The notes beneath the pieces were generated by a model. That model made no database searches. It saw only the letters and a list, made by a program, of their open reading frames with translations, and was not told the origin of the DNA. From Elysia chlorotica (taxonomy: Eukaryota > Mollusca > Gastropoda > Plakobranchidae), in contig RQTK01000058.1 in the NCBI GenBank assembly GCA_003991915.1, forward strand, positions 802,397 through 866,396: DNA of 64,000 nt. Direction: 5' to 3'. This document shows positions 46,520 to 63,835 of the stretch, piece after piece. Within the stretch, counting starts at the first letter, position 1; each line of letters begins with the position of its first letter. The position numbers and the translations under genes are program-made.

Positions 46520-47905
46520 TTCTCATTCTCTCTTAACTATTAGCATGACGTCGAAAGCATAATTATTATTGTTTTGAGCGCAGCATCATGAATGAAGTGT
46601 ATTTTATGACATATATTGAACCAGCACAAAAGAGATGCGTGATGACCAAGTGATATGTAAAGATAATAGATTGAATCAGTTAAAATACTACAGTCTTTTG
46701 GACAACAGTTATTGGTGCGACTTTGGTTTGTGTTTGAAAGAAGAGGTGCGTTTGTTTCTCTCGTAAACAGACGTGTTTTGTAACCATTACTAAAATTGGT
46801 AAAAATTCATTTTGAGAACAGTAGAGACATAGAAATGTTAAGGATTACATCGTCACCGATTCTTGATTTGAATGTTGTTTGTTTTTTTGTTTTGTTTTTG
46901 TTTTGGGGGTGTTGTTGTTGTTTTTTAACCATTGGAGGAGTACAAATCCAATGATTTGGGTCACAATGTTGATGTTTTTTTTTCTATTTTTTTATTATAT
47001 ATTCATATCTTTATTAGAGCAAATCTTATGTTTTTTTTAATGAATTTTTACTCTTGTTTCGCTTCGTTATGTTATGTGAATTATTTGTTAAGTTACATGA
47101 TTTTTTTTTAATTATGATAATTTTGTAACCAATTCAGATGAAGGTTATATACTTTTGAATAACATAACCACTATAAAATCACTGTGCATATTAAAATAAA
47201 GATACATTAACTTGAATTGTTACACTTTTTACACTGGTCACACAGTTTATTCACCACTTTTGAACCAATAACATTGGCCAAAGAAGATGTTCAAACGGTC
47301 TCTTGAGTCAAAGAATAAAAAAGGAGACATACGGATAGGAGAGCATAGGAATGATTATATGTCGAGGAGTGATATTATCACTCCATAAATAATTCATAAG
47401 ATCTTCCAACTACCGCCGAACACTCAGATATTATTTTCCAGACACATGGCTAGGTGCAAGCTTGCCTGGTCGTGTCTATTAGAGGTCTTGCTTGGTCTCT
47501 TAAATACTAAACCAAATGGCTCACCGCTATTTTGTGCGTCTTAACACACGACCTCATCGTGGTAACGCCTTTTTTTCTAAAAGAGAATCTTTAAAAAAGG
47601 TGTTAATCGTATCCTTTGTGATTTAGCTAGATAAAATCTAGATAGTGTAAAATGTTTAACAACGTTGAAATGAAGTTTCTCTTGTTTTCGAACACGCTCA
47701 GGGTACACCTTACTGTCCCTTATGATACTTTCAATTAAAAATGGTTGATTCATTTTAAATTAAAGTAAGCAACCCGCAATATTATTTCTGTAAACAACTC
47801 CCATTGAATAAACCATTGGCTCCAGTTTACAAATCGATGATCAGTTAATAAGAAACTTTTTGTTGTTTCTTTTATTTTCCTTTTAATGAGACAAACAATT
47901 TATAT
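46520..47905. other. Non-coding stretch
   Basis: AT-rich with a T/G tract near 46873-46926. Nothing else recognised. Confidence 0.4.
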
Positions 47906-47909
47906 AAGC

Positions 47910-47963
47910 ACATTCATAACATAATTTTTTCACCGTACATTCATAACATAATTTTTTCACCGA
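47910..47963. repeat. Exact tandem duplication, 27 bp
   Basis: Two copies starting ACATTCATAACATAATTTTT, at 47910 and 47937. Confidence 0.93.
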
Positions 47964-48590
47964 ATAATCAGAACCTTATCTTTTAGTCGTAATTTATATA
48001 TGCGATGGAAATAATTATTACTTCTAAACTGAATTCAGCATTGTTATCTTATGATAAAGCGTGTGGTTATACAATTCTCTTGGAATAATAACAAACATAT
48101 TTAAATTAATAATAATGTCTCATCATAATGTCGTTGGGTTTTTTTTCTTACTTTTACATATCTTTAAATGTTTTTTCTGTAGATATTGCTCATCACAATA
48201 TTTTCAAAAATTCTCACCAGCGTTAAATTTTATAGAATATTTCTTATTTCGAAACCATGCTTTCTGTACCGGGATTTTGTTGGCAAATCGAGCGAAAAAA
48301 AAACATCTGACTATTTGTAGCTTTTATAGGGCTCACTGCTTACTACGTTGAAGCATTCAACTTTATAAAATTTATGTCCTGCATAAAGCGCCTTTTTGTA
48401 CATCTGTTATATTCTGGCCAAGATACTTTGATATGCATTTTATTGCGGGAGTCGAATGTGGCCGCTCACTCCAGGCGAATCCCCAGGGTCCTGGTTTCCC
48501 TATCTTGATGATTATTTGCTGCTTTGCGGCGTCTTATCGCTGCTCTACGGTACATGATCGTTCCGGGAAAACCCATTGACAGACGTTAGA

Positions 48591-48775
48591 GGCCTTGCCA
48601 TAGTAGCGACTCTTGTGAAGACAAAGATGATTGGTTAGGGAATCTTCACAGGCGTCCAATCAAAGCTAGGTTTCTATATCCTAGACCTACGCGCCAATTG
48701 ACGATCAGGAAACCCCAACGCCTATGGGCACAATCATGTCACACGTTTTCATCTGAGGATCGCAAAAGCCCCAAT
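48591..48775 (+). repeat. Ancient dispersed repeat, copy 2
   Basis: GACGTTAGAGGCCTTGC, AAGATGATTGG, GCGTCCAATCAAAGCT, TTGACGATCAGGAAACCCC and GGATCGCAAAAGCC follow the order in 28238-28430 with similar spacing. Family unknown. Confidence 0.6.
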
Positions 48776-48979
48776 ACTACGGACGGGCCGGAGAGTTCCC
48801 GACACATGTCATGTCATCGCTTTATCTCTTATGTTTACTCTCGGAGCGGCACTTTCCGAATGGTAGAACTCTAGGAGGCCCTTATCATCAAATGCAGTGG
48901 TGGCAGTGATGGTGAATATGCAAGACGTAGCTTGTGTATACATGTATATTATAGTATGCAGCAATGTTCCTGCCACCTG

Positions 48980-48980
<1 letters not shown>

Positions 48981-49019
<39 letters not shown>
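48981..49019. repeat. (GTT)n microsatellite
   Basis: Thirteen GTT units. Confidence 0.95.
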
Positions 49020-49021
49020 AT

Positions 49022-49976
<955 letters not shown>

Positions 49977-50008
49977 TAGATAGGCAGGCAGACAAACATA
50001 CAGAGAGG

Positions 50009-50162
50009 ATGGGATAGGGAGGCAGTTAAAGGAGAGCTAAACAGAAAAACAACTCAGGCCTTTGGAGATTAAAGGGTGAGGGAGAATGGGATAGGGAGTC
50101 AGTTAAAGGAGAGCTAAACAGAAAAACAACTCAGGCCTTTGGAGATTAAAGGGTGAGGGAGA
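50009..50162. repeat. Near-exact tandem duplication, 77 bp
   Basis: Copies 50009-50085 and 50086-50162, starting ATGGGATAGGGAGGCAGTTA and ATGGGATAGGGAGTCAGTTA; the only difference I see is one G/T. Confidence 0.96.
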
Positions 50163-50446
50163 AAAGGCAGGAAAAAACGTAGTCAATCTGTTTGTTACGA
50201 AGGCGGAGGAAATGATTTTTTGAAGAGCAGTGAAGCTGGAGACGCGAAAGAAAGAAAGGAAGTAATCAGTCGACTTTAGGCAAGAAAGAGAGAGAAAGAG
50301 CGTGCATGGAAGAGATATATCGGGGGAATATGGAAAGGTAGGAAGAGGGTGAAGAAGGTAGAAATATATTAATGTATAGACCTTAAACGAAAGCTTCACT
50401 GGTGTAATTCTCTTTTATTGTAAAAGCGTCTGGTATTATTGCATTC

Positions 50447-50449
<3 letters not shown>

Positions 50450-50501
<52 letters not shown>

Positions 50502-50531
50502 ATCTATATATATATATATATTTATATATAC
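50450..50531. repeat. (CT)n then (TA)n microsatellite
   Basis: About 22 CT units followed by a (TA)n run near 50506-50521. Confidence 0.93.
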
Positions 50532-50539
50532 TACTGTAT

Positions 50540-52750
50540 CTAGCATATCTGTGATGGGCTTTTTACGTGTTTGTGGTTATTATTTCAGAGTTTTGTTTTC
50601 TTTTCTTGGTGGAGGAGTGAGTGAAGATGGAATGGAATCGCAGGAGAAAAACGAGCGATGTCTTTATGGTGTTGGTGAGTTCATTTGTAAGGAGATCTTT
50701 CCTCCACAGACCTCAAAGATGTTTAGAATTGAAATTACTGCTGTAGACACATCGCGGGAGATGGATTTTCCTTGGTCACGCCCAGTTTAGTTTGCCTGCC
50801 ATAATGGATTGCGATCTGTTGTTAGTGAAGAGAGGGGCTAGGGTCGATCTGGGCCCGCGTGAATGAGCTATAAAATTGTGTGGCTTTAACAGCACCATCT
50901 TTAGACTTGGGCATTTGAGTTTTGATGGGTTTTTAATCATGAATGGGTAACTTTTCATTAGAAAAAAAGCTCATGTTGAATGGTAGTCGATCATCATTTC
51001 TTATTGTACTCCCTCAACGTAATGTAACCACATTTGTGACAATTACTTTGTATACAAGTGCCAAACTTCGCGAGCCAAAAGCAGGAGATTTAAAATTTTA
51101 TACATTTTTCACAAATTGATTGATAATAGCTTTACATTTTTGTCAAATATACAAAAATCTAAAAACAGACAATTTTGTAATTAAAATATTGTTTACAAAC
51201 GTTTATATACTTAAAGCTTGTTTAAGTTTCGGAGAGGAAAAAAGAATAGGTACATTATTATATTTGCATTCCTACAAATGAGACTTAAAAGATAATTATA
51301 GGATGGGCAGGCATTCGTTTTGTTTGATTATTTCCCCATTCAATTTTTCCACCATTGTTATCGTGGTAAAACTTTGCCCAATTATTCATCCCATGTTATG
51401 ACCAAAAGGATGCATCGTTTCTAACTATGGGATCCTTTCAGAGTAGTTACCCGACTAGCCATCTTCAATCCATTCATGAATATTTAAATATTTCTGAACT
51501 ATTGTCCAGGTAAGTTGGCTTTCTGAATGGTCGAGGTGGGATAACTATGCCCCATTAGCTCCACTGCGTTATTTATGTCCGTGCCTTTTTTCCCTCCACC
51601 AAATGTAAAGAATGGTAAAATATTTTTTCTCAAAATTTGCTCTAACTGAGAGAGATTGGAGCTTGATATTTTGTTTGTAGTTGCTGCACAAATAATTATA
51701 CAAAGAAGGGATTTTTTAATATGCATAACTAATTTACGTTTTGCAACGAAGTTGCATTTTAATTTGAAAAGTTGTGCTCCTTTTGATAAATTTCACAAAA
51801 TTAGATTTTGTTCTAAGTAACAGAGTTCCCCAGCTTCCTCTATAATTGTTATGTTAAAAGTCGTTAACTGTTAATTTAAATAAATGAAATTATAGCGCGC
51901 TATAGTTTGTGTATTGTTTAATTGATCTCAAAAAGCATTTACAGTGAAAAAAAAGTTTACTGGCGCGTGGTAGTGAGCCCTTAACTTGTTCGATTCCGTT
52001 AAAGTGTGAATAGATCTGCTTGTCAAAAAGCCATCCATTTGTCGTGTGTGTATGTGTGTGTGTGTATCTGGCTTAAAGCATTTAGAAAATTAACTTCACG
52101 TAAGTAGTAGTAATATTGTGTAGTAAATAATTTATTGATTCGCACCTTACAACAGCCCTCCATTAGACCACAGTAACCCTATTTCATCGATGAATTTAAC
52201 CACAAGACAGTGGACGTTTGTGGATGTTCATGTGTATACGTATAGGCAATCATGTAATTCTTTGTCCCTGGAGGCCTTAATGGTCCTGCAATATCTATCT
52301 AGGCGATGGTCTCAGCACGATTGGATCTAGACACGGCAGGGGTGATCTACCCGTGTTGTTTTAGGCATTATATAATGAATACAGGTATCGAGATAAGTAG
52401 CGCGCTGGACTTGTAAAAGCGCCTGTGGTTTCATTGTGAGAATGGCAGTTTGAAATTGTTTTGCTCTTTTCAGGGATATAATATCCTTGTACAAATCCAG
52501 TTTTGCCACATTATTTCCTTAGTTTTTAATAATTTTAGAAACAAGAAGTAAAGAAGAAACTAGTTGTGCGAAACAAAAGTAATACACATAATTGCGTTGA
52601 TACGTTCAAAAGGATGTATGTTTATTTGTTTGACCGAGAGAATATAACAGCGCATTGAAAATTAAGAGTTTAGTAGATGACTTTTGTCGCCGTATGGAGT
52701 CCTCAAGGGAATCTAAGAGACGCTAAACCCAGAGAGAGAAAGATGGGCGA
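50540..52750. other. Non-coding stretch
   Basis: A 79-codon frame at 50551-50790 carries no known motif. A tRNA-like AGTAGCGCGCTGGACTTGTA near 52397 may be a SINE-head remnant. Confidence 0.35.
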
Positions 52751-52752
52751 GC

Positions 52753-52759
52753 GGAGAGA

Positions 52760-52803
<44 letters not shown>
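52753..52803. repeat. (GA)n microsatellite
   Basis: About 25 GA units with one GG break. Confidence 0.94.
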
Positions 52804-54892
<2,089 letters not shown>

Positions 54893-55018
54893 AGTGGAGA
54901 TGTTTCTCCCTCTATGTTTCTTCCTCTCACTCGATCTATCTCTCTCTGTCTTTAAGACCTTTTCCTCTCCTAATAGCTTTTTTTCCTCAGTGGAGGTGGG
55001 TTTTTTTCTTTAAACTTT

Positions 55019-55043
55019 ATGTGTGTGTGTGTGTGTGTGTGTG
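55019..55043. repeat. (GT)n microsatellite
   Basis: Twelve GT units. Confidence 0.93.
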
Positions 55044-58000
55044 CAGTTTTAAACAAATTAATCAGAGATCAAACAACCAAGAGATCCTTAGATCCTTAGG
55101 ACTAGCTTAGACATTGATTTTTCATCCATCCGTCTTCTTCTTTTTTTTTTTTTTAAAGAAAATAGCTTTTTGAGGTAATTCCAGACCCACTCGGCCCCAA
55201 AGCACGAATGGATGAGCAAATGATTTATCTAGGACTTAGAGGTCCGAACGATGATTACTCTGGTAAGTGGTGATTGCCTAGTGTGTGATCGTAACTCTTA
55301 CATTTCAAGAAGTCTGGCAAAAATCTCTTTATCATCTGTAACAGTTCATACTAATGTTAATTTCGAGTAAGGGTAAGATAAATTTGGAGAAAGGGTAAGT
55401 AAGAAGCGCGTAGACTTTTTTCTATATTAGAAATAAACTACTACTCTTTTTATGGAGATGCCATCACGGTTTTTGCATATCAGTTCATTTTTCTTTAAAG
55501 TAAAAATTCAAGAATTCTCGTTTGTTGCTTGCTTTTTATAACTACAGAAATCCCATTTGCACTAAACTTCGTGTTTGAAAGATAAAGCGATTTTGTCTAT
55601 CTGGTTGTTATAAAAAGTACATCACACAGCTCGCTTTTATTAAACATAGGTCTTTAAGTTTGTTTTAAGGGATTTTTGTTTTATGACGAAAATGTAAAGT
55701 TAAATACTCTGTTCATTCAATTTTCATTTTTTCCTGTTTGAATTGCCAAATTGAAAACCATCACCTGTTCCTCTGATGGGTTATTTTGTTTGTGGTCATT
55801 TCAGGGTAGAAAACTATTTTTTCCTTAATTTGCATGCTTGAAAATTTGTAATCCTACCTTAAAAGTTTTACATAATTACTCTTTTTTTCTTGATAAATGA
55901 GTTTTTAGAAGAGCATATTATTATTTCCAGGTTAACAGTTTCTCTTTATGGCATCTCGAAGCCGATGTCACGACCATGAAAGAATACAAGATATGTAATG
56001 AGCAGTCTGTAGTTGTACACAGGAAAACCTATCTTCTTATAATGAATCGCAGGGACAATTCGCTCATGGCATCCTAAAGATTTAAAGTGCTGTAACTAGT
56101 TAGAGACAAGAGGATATTATTTCCTGAAACAGGCTTCCAATGTTAATGCTTATAAACAACAAAACACCCGCATCAAGAGAAGTATCATTAATAAGTCATT
56201 TCATGATATTCAGTCCCTTCTAATCTCCTTGCCTAACATGACTTCCCGATTAATTGTTAGCTCGAGCTCGTTGGAATCTAAATATTTACTTACATTTCAT
56301 GAAGTTCTTTCTGAGCTTTTTTCAATAATTAAAAATTGCTAGGAAACATGCAAAGATCAAAACATGTTTCTGTCAAAGAATAAATAGCTTTTTGATTACT
56401 GTTGTAAATTATTAATACAGAGGAATTAGTTTCGGTAGAGTTTTCCAACAACACAACGCGCGTAACCCTTCCTTCTGTCATGAAGATCGATATTGTGTGG
56501 CTGCTAACAACACCGTGAAAAGTGAGCAGTCGCACGGCGCGCGTGTGGAGATTCAAGGCTGGGAGAGTGGGGTGTGCTAATAGTGTTAGGAATACTCAGT
56601 CTGTTGGGTCACTATTTAAGATGTGGTTGGTTCAGCTCCACAATCTGTCGCCGTAAGTGATAATCTCTTCACAAATATTTACATACTTTTTTATCTACTT
56701 TCGCACTATGTGTTTAACGCTAGAATAGTTTTGAGAATACGAATTGAAGAATAAATGCCAATGTTGTTTTTATATAACTTGACTGAACATTTTGTTTAAC
56801 TAGTTCTTTCTTGTTGGCGTGCTGCTGCAGTATATTTGCTTGTTTTTCAATCCTTTGGTGTTTACTTTTGTCAATAACAGCCCAGTCATAATTTTTTTTA
56901 ATATGAGATGTATGGGCAAACATTACATGTTGGTCACGCGGCTAAACCCCACAGCAGCACAATGAAGGATAGCTAATGATTTTGTGTTATTTATGCTACT
57001 GTTTGCAGCTGTTGGCCTCTTAGTAATAAAGAGAGTATCGGTTATTTCGTTGTGGAAAACACTTGAGGCGAGGAGGCGATCAGGGCAAGATAGAGATCAA
57101 ACTTTCACCGCTCCCGTCTTACATAAGTGTAAATTTGTTGCCGGATGCTATGTGTTATACTGCAAAAAAAAAAAGAAATGCAATGGGTGGCGGTATTTAA
57201 AAAAAACAATCTTCAAGGCTGCCATTATCAACTTGTTTTCTATAGATGGAAAGAAAATGAAAATATTATTTCTAATAGAAATGTTTTAGGCTTTAGCCTG
57301 TACTTCATTACAAAGGAGTAGCTACATCGTGGCCAGGTATGTAAACGTCATGTTTCGTCTAGAAAAGGTTTTTTTTATTTTACGAAATTTGCACATTTTT
57401 ATATATGAAATTAATAAACTTGCATTTTTCTTGCAGTTTATTTGCACAGTTCGAGGCTTTGTAATCAGTGGCATCCGATCGTCAGGAACGTTTTCAATAG
57501 TTACAAGAATATGTTTTTCCTGATAATCGCTTTAATCAGCGCTGAACCTCGAAATTACAGGGTAAAAAATTATCTGATTTTGGTATAATTATTCAAGATA
57601 TGAAGATCCACATTGCCATTTCCCATGTAAGTAGTTTATTAAGTTGGATGTTGCCATGAGCTACCCAACAATGTAGCGGATGGCTAGGGGATGTTAACTT
57701 ACTGTGAAACCAGATGGGTCCTGTAAAGATAATATGGAAGTTCAGCACAGACAAGTCTGAGAATTTCTGGAATCACACCTCTGTAATCTTTTTTTTTTAA
57801 ATAGAAAATGGTTTCATAAAACCGCAATCTCGAAATGTTACATAATACACACAAACAAAGACGGACCGGGAAAAAGGAGTTAGAGAGAATTAAAAACTCA
57901 CAATGTTTTGTTTTTGGTTTTTGGCCGAGTTTTTTTCAAAAGTTCAGCATCTTTTCTACATAACATCTGATGTACTATTCGATTATGTATATCTTGGTAT

Positions 58001-60440
58001 GTCTCGTGTTTGCTTACAGTAATGTTGTCTTCAAAACTGTCCAATAATTTCAATTTCATAGCTGGACATCTAGTCAAAGCATTACAAAGTAACTAATCTA
58101 CGAGCTGTTCAAATTGACAATATAATTAATACGTTTCAGTAGTACAAAGAGTCCTAGTCACGAACAAACTAAACAATTGAACTTAAAACTGCAATAGTGT
58201 ATCAGGGCTTACCATAACCCTAAACAAATTGTCAAACTAGCAATTGAAAAAAAATAGTAGACCTGAAGGGTTACCCTGTTAACCTAGATATTCATAACAA
58301 GTACATCTGTAATCAACAACAGTGTCACTAGCACACAGTGCTGTTTCTCATCCAATCTTCCATAAAATATTTATTGGTACAGCTGGGTTATGTAACGTCC
58401 TTGAAATGGTTCTACTAACGTCGTCAACAAAGCACCAATAATACTACTAACCCGGAAAAGACAAAAGATTGTGCAAGAATCTAAATGGAACTTGTTATCA
58501 AAATTAATGCCTGCTGCCGTACAAAAAAACCTTTAAGGAATCAAGTAAAAAGAAGGCTGTTTGTATCAGTATTTCCCTCTATTATGCGTAGAGTAAACTG
58601 TCATTATTAAGACTTAGTAAGCCCTATTTTTTGGCGTTTGTCCATAGAAAAGATGCCTACCACAAGTCATTTCACGGTAATAAGTTTCTATCCCGGCCTT
58701 GATGCGTCTATCCATTCGGGTCGCAGAGTAAATCTAACAATGCAAGCTTGATAGATGTTTCTAGAGAAAGTAAGATGGTCTAGTAGGCGCTGGTGTTTGA
58801 TTGGTGTCTGCCTTTAAGCTACACTCCGCCTTATGTGGAATAAATAAATTGTCAACATTTAACACTCTCTTTTAAAAATAAAAATCCAATTTAAACCCAA
58901 TCGTATGCGGGGTTTTATTTTCAATTTGAATTAAAATACATACATTTTTTGTCAATTGAATGTTTCCCCCTTGAAATCGTATACTTTCGCATTCCATAAA
59001 ATAACGTTCATTCAGACTTTATAAAACAGGGGTCCCATAGCGTACGAGCAAGCGGGGTACAAACATGACGTACTGTTATAAACACCAGATCTGCTCACAA
59101 TTCTGTTCAGCGTGTTAGTCCCGATATTGATTTCCTAAAAAAGAAGATTGACGTTTAGCATGTCTACATGCACTTTATACACATAAAAGACTGGCTATTT
59201 AGAACTAGACAGTATTGTTTTTATCTGGTTGACTTGATCAATCTAAAATTCATTCAACGGCTCAATGATTTTCCGATTTTCCCCTCTAAAGTGTTCTTAT
59301 CGGTTGGGTGAACTCTGCTATGCAATATGCTTTTATCACCTACATTCAGTGACAGGGTTCTTGATTTAAAATGAATAGGAATTCCTTTGCTTGTAAGCTA
59401 TTACTATAAAGAAAAATCGTTTGAATTCCTATCAGTTTTTTCATCACCTTTTCGATCATATAAATATTATAATTGACCCCGGATGTTTTACTTTGTGGGC
59501 GTATTAGAAGGCTGTTCCGTTGGCAGTGTTAGAATCTATTGTCTCTGGTGATGCAGGTAGCAGCTTACACAAAACCATGCTGGAACAGCCGGTGGCTCGG
59601 CCTCGGAGTCAGACTAGCAACAACCCAACCCGGCGTCTTTCCTCTCTTGAACCCAACCTTCATAAAAATGAATATATACGATACTACAACTTGATCTACT
59701 GCCTATTTTGATTACTTTGGTCCCAAAATATATATCCCTGCCTTAAATTGAATTCAAATGGCACTGAAAAAAATAGAGAAAAGGAGGATACATGAAGCGA
59801 AATAGCGGGAAAAGTGATAGACGTATGGTGGGCATGGCAAACAAAGCAAGATAGGGGAGCTCGGAGTTAGAAGCTCGAGATGAGGATGTAAAGAAGAGAA
59901 AGAGATAAGGAGTAACATAATTGTAGGTTAAAATTTTCAGCCCCAAATTCGTTCACCTTTTCAAACTTCGACGACAGAAGCACTTAATGGGTATCTTAAT
60001 CTTTTTTCGTTGTTGTAAATACTTGTATTGGCATCAGACTCTTAATTGCTCTTCGTGTATATGTTGCCTCTTTCATGTTCGTGATTTCTTGAATGAAATT
60101 TACTTCAAAGCATGGTTACAAATCGAAGAAATACGTTCCTTTTCAATGATTTTTAATGTCTTTTCCGTTCTTTGGAGGTTTCAAATAGGATATAGTTCAT
60201 TCGCAGTAATGCTATAGGTTTTTTGTACTGTTAAGGAAAAGAGTCTAAGCTTTTATTCGTGTGTAAGGATATAGACATTTTTTATTAAAGTGTCGATTTT
60301 TTTATTTTTGCTCAATTCTGCTTCATAAAGATTTATTAAAAGAAATGATTGAGGCTGAATCTTAATGAATTTCTAGACACCCGTCTAAATGTTATGTAGG
60401 TGCCAAGGACTGTAGGTGCACACACAAAAGTCAAGGTAGA
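55044..60440. other. Long non-coding stretch
   Basis: AT-rich, with no SINE, microsatellite over 30 bp or convincing exon found. Scattered frames under 102 codons lack motifs. A GC-richer piece at 59515-59665 (63-codon frame from about 59520) is unidentified. Confidence 0.4.
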
Positions 60441-60441
60441 G

Positions 60442-60683
60442 ATGTTGTTAAGTTGATTTAACGTCCAACATAGGGAACATATATGCTATATTGTGGACGG
60501 ACCCCAAGACAGACGTCTGACAATTGTACGTGCTGCGACACACGAGGCAGGGCGGGGAAACCATGACTCCTGTCTCAGCCAGTTACATTAGACTGACACC
60601 GACCCAACCAGTAGAGGGCGACATCACCAAACAAGGCTCGAACCACGGACCTCCTACGTTGGAAGCCGGTGCGCCGTTTATGG
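60442..60683 (-). mobile_element. Near full-length SINE copy, minus strand
   Basis: Read on the minus strand it starts with a tRNA-like head (GTGGTTCGAGCC as B box) followed by CTACTGGTTGGGTCGGTGTC, GGCTGAGACAGGAGTCATGG, GTGTCGCAGCACGTACAATT, GTCAGACGTCTGTCTTGGGG, GTCCGTCCACAATATA and TGTTGGACGTTAAATCAAC. It is the best-preserved body in the window and serves as the family reference here. Confidence 0.8.
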
Positions 60684-61326
60684 TTACTAAAAATTTTGTT
60701 TTTTGTTGTTTGTTTTTTTGTACGTGTCATCGCTGCGAGCGTTTAGTAACATCCACGAGCAGGTTGAAATCGTATCAAATGAAGCAGCTTTTTTAATTTA
60801 ATTTTTAAAGTACTTTCATTTGATGGATTCCCTACACCAACGATTTACGTAGCTATGCGAAAACACAATGATTGAATTACATGTAAAATATGCTTTCTAA
60901 AATCAATTTGTGTGACTTTTGCATGAGAGAGAAATTTATTGGATAGGTTCGCATTCAATTTTTTTATCTAGTAAATCTATATATTTGTGTGTAGTTTATC
61001 ACACAGTCTTTTACTGTGTAGTAAAAACATTCAGTTGATTTATATGGTCTATAATTTAAACAGGGCATCCAGCCCGCCCCGTCACAGACCTCCATATCAT
61101 CTACCAACAGGGGTAACAATTTACTTTGTAAATCGGCCGTAACTTTGTGCGTAAATAACCGTCATGTAATGAGGCGAAGGCGAGTCATGTTGCGATGGAT
61201 ATCGATGGTTTCCCGCAACCTGGGTGAAAAGTCGTTGCCTCAAAGTATATGTAATATGTATTTTGTGAATGTAATCTTATTGAAAGTGTACTCTCGGTAG
61301 GCCTACATACTTCTTGGTGAGGTGAT

Positions 61327-61342
61327 TGTTGTTGTTGTTGTT

Positions 61343-61417
<75 letters not shown>

Positions 61418-61445
61418 GATGCTGATAATGTTGTTATTGTTGTTT
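61327..61445. repeat. (GTT)n microsatellite
   Basis: About 35 GTT units with ATT and GAT interruptions near the ends. Confidence 0.95.
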
Positions 61446-61449
61446 GATG

Positions 61450-62323
61450 TTTTCTACGTTAAATTTTGATTTTTTTCGCTATGGTTGGATGTGATATAAA
61501 ATGGAGCAGGGGGGCTTGTGCAGACTGACCAGATTAGTTGAAGAGAGCAGCTCATAAAGTCATACAAAGTAATTAGTTCTGTATGTTTGTCAGGGACGAT
61601 AAATTTCTGCTCGCTTTATGATCAAATTTTATAATATTGTAAATCAAAATAAATATTATAGAAAAAACCCCAAAAGATACGATGCATGAACATTGAGGGT
61701 GGAGTTTATTAGTCTTGATAAATATAATGATAAACCAATTACTTGAAGGCGATAAAAAGATAGGCAGATACATTGAAAACCGCACGTAGAGGTAAAGAGA
61801 ATCGCACTGATGATAAACAATCCTCTAAACTCCCCTCCTCCCCAACCCCCTTTTTTCCCCCAATGTTTGTTGCAGCTGTTTGTATATTCTTTACATAGAG
61901 CATCGAAGTGTACTCTCTGTGTACTAAGAGTTCTGTCTCCTGTGATAGAGGTAGCAGCTGTAGTACAGATATACTCCGAGAATGACGAAATATCTGTCAA
62001 TATTATACTAAACCAACAGTCATGTCATTCCATTGTACTTACTTTGAAACATTTGCGTTGTTTGACTTTGCCTTTGCTAAACAGTTACGTCACTAATGTA
62101 TTACAAGAACAATTAACAGAGAAATGCTCAGTGCAAATCATGGTTACCGCTTGTTTTCGATCAGGGCTGATGAATTGTTGTGCCTGTATTGTTTAGTCTG
62201 CTCTCGGAGTTCTCTCTGATCCGTGTAAGTACTTTAAAATATTTACATTATAGTTCATTTATTATCTTTCGCTTTATCTCTTTGTTTTTGTATCAATGTC
62301 TCTTTTTTATATATCTATCAATT

Positions 62324-62324
<1 letters not shown>
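61450..62324. other. Non-coding stretch
   Basis: The longest frame, 128 codons at 61810-62196, has no recognisable domain and no splice support. Confidence 0.35.

Positions 62325-62406
<82 letters not shown>
62325..62406. repeat. (TATC)n microsatellite
   Basis: About 20 uninterrupted TATC units. Confidence 0.96.
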
Positions 62407-63835
62407 CCATCTTACCATTTGTTTTGTCTCTCGTATTTGAAACCCAATGTTTTCTACACAGACTCTTTAAAAAAAGGAAAAAAAACAAAACTCGCTTTCC
62501 GTACTTACTCGGTTATCGTGTCAAACTGTGTCCCAAACTGATTTGTAGAAACCTAATCTAAATCTAATTAACTTTTTCTTTAAGACAAGAAATATGTTTG
62601 AGCAATGATAATTTAAATTAATAATTGTGTGGCAATCTCACGATTTCGCTTTGTATGCAAGGCTTAGAGTTGTGTGATATTTGAAATAGACGTAGGTTTT
62701 TTACGAGAACATAAAATTTCTCGAAGAATCTTATATGGGGATATATAACGCACAGATAGAAATTATGTACATCGAAAAATATTATTATGTAAGACATTTT
62801 GAAACGTTCCTGATCGTTAAATAGATATCACATCAAATTGTGAAATCTGATGTCACCAAGAATCAGTTAGAAGTCTTGAGTTCTACTTAGGGTTGAAGCA
62901 AAGGCATTTTCATCAAACACCGTGGGTTTTCGTTAGCTTAACAAGCAACAAAGCGCATGCAACTCAGTGCACATTATAGAATTTAAAAGATAGCATTGAA
63001 GTTAAGACGTTTCTGCTTGCTGAACAAGACTGGTGTCTCCCAACAGAGCGAAATCATATATCCTCTAGAAATGTGTTTTATTAGTATTACATATTTTTGT
63101 TTTCTTTTTGTTAAGTCCAATTTTTTTTTTTTCTAAAAATACTGACATTTTTGTTGGAATAAGTAAGGACATTATTCACGAACCAACGTAATGTTTAGCC
63201 TTACTTTACCATATGCAACTCATATTACAGTATTTTTGTGAAGGTGAAGGGGGCGATGGGGGGAGGGGGGGCAGTGTTACTCATGCACAATCAATGTCTT
63301 TGAAATCCATCACATTACGGTTTAATAAACAATCGTGCTTAAATTTCTTGTAGAAAGAAGGAAAGCGTTACTCAAGTCGTGTGGGGTGGCACAAATATGG
63401 CAGATTATTCTATCGTGTGCTCGAAACATAAAATATAGAAAACAGATGGCAAAAAGCATAGATTTTTTCTCTCCATCCTTATTAACATGTTCATTTGTCT
63501 GGAGTTGGAATGTGCAATTTTGTATTTGACCAAAGGGAGGTAAGCTAACGAGATGGAATGTTGGAACGCAGACTGCCCTTAAAACCAGAAGAATGAAACA
63601 TGAGCATCAAGCGGACAAGTGGATGTCTCTGGGGAAAGATTCAAGGATAAAAAGCGCCACTCTTTTGATAAATGGTAGACTCCTGAGAATATGTAGTAGT
63701 GTACATCTAGATGTGAAGGTAATTTCCAGATAGTATTTTTAATTCGTGTACTATATTGTTTATGCTTTTCAATTTCTCTTTCTTTCGCCCTCTGCTTTTT
63801 ACAAAGTGTTTACTCAAAACAGAGATATGGGAAAA
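62407..63835. other. Non-coding stretch
   Basis: AT-rich, nothing recognised. Confidence 0.4.

Noticed and set aside
60524-60796. 90-codon frame
   Set aside because: It is the antisense of a SINE copy.
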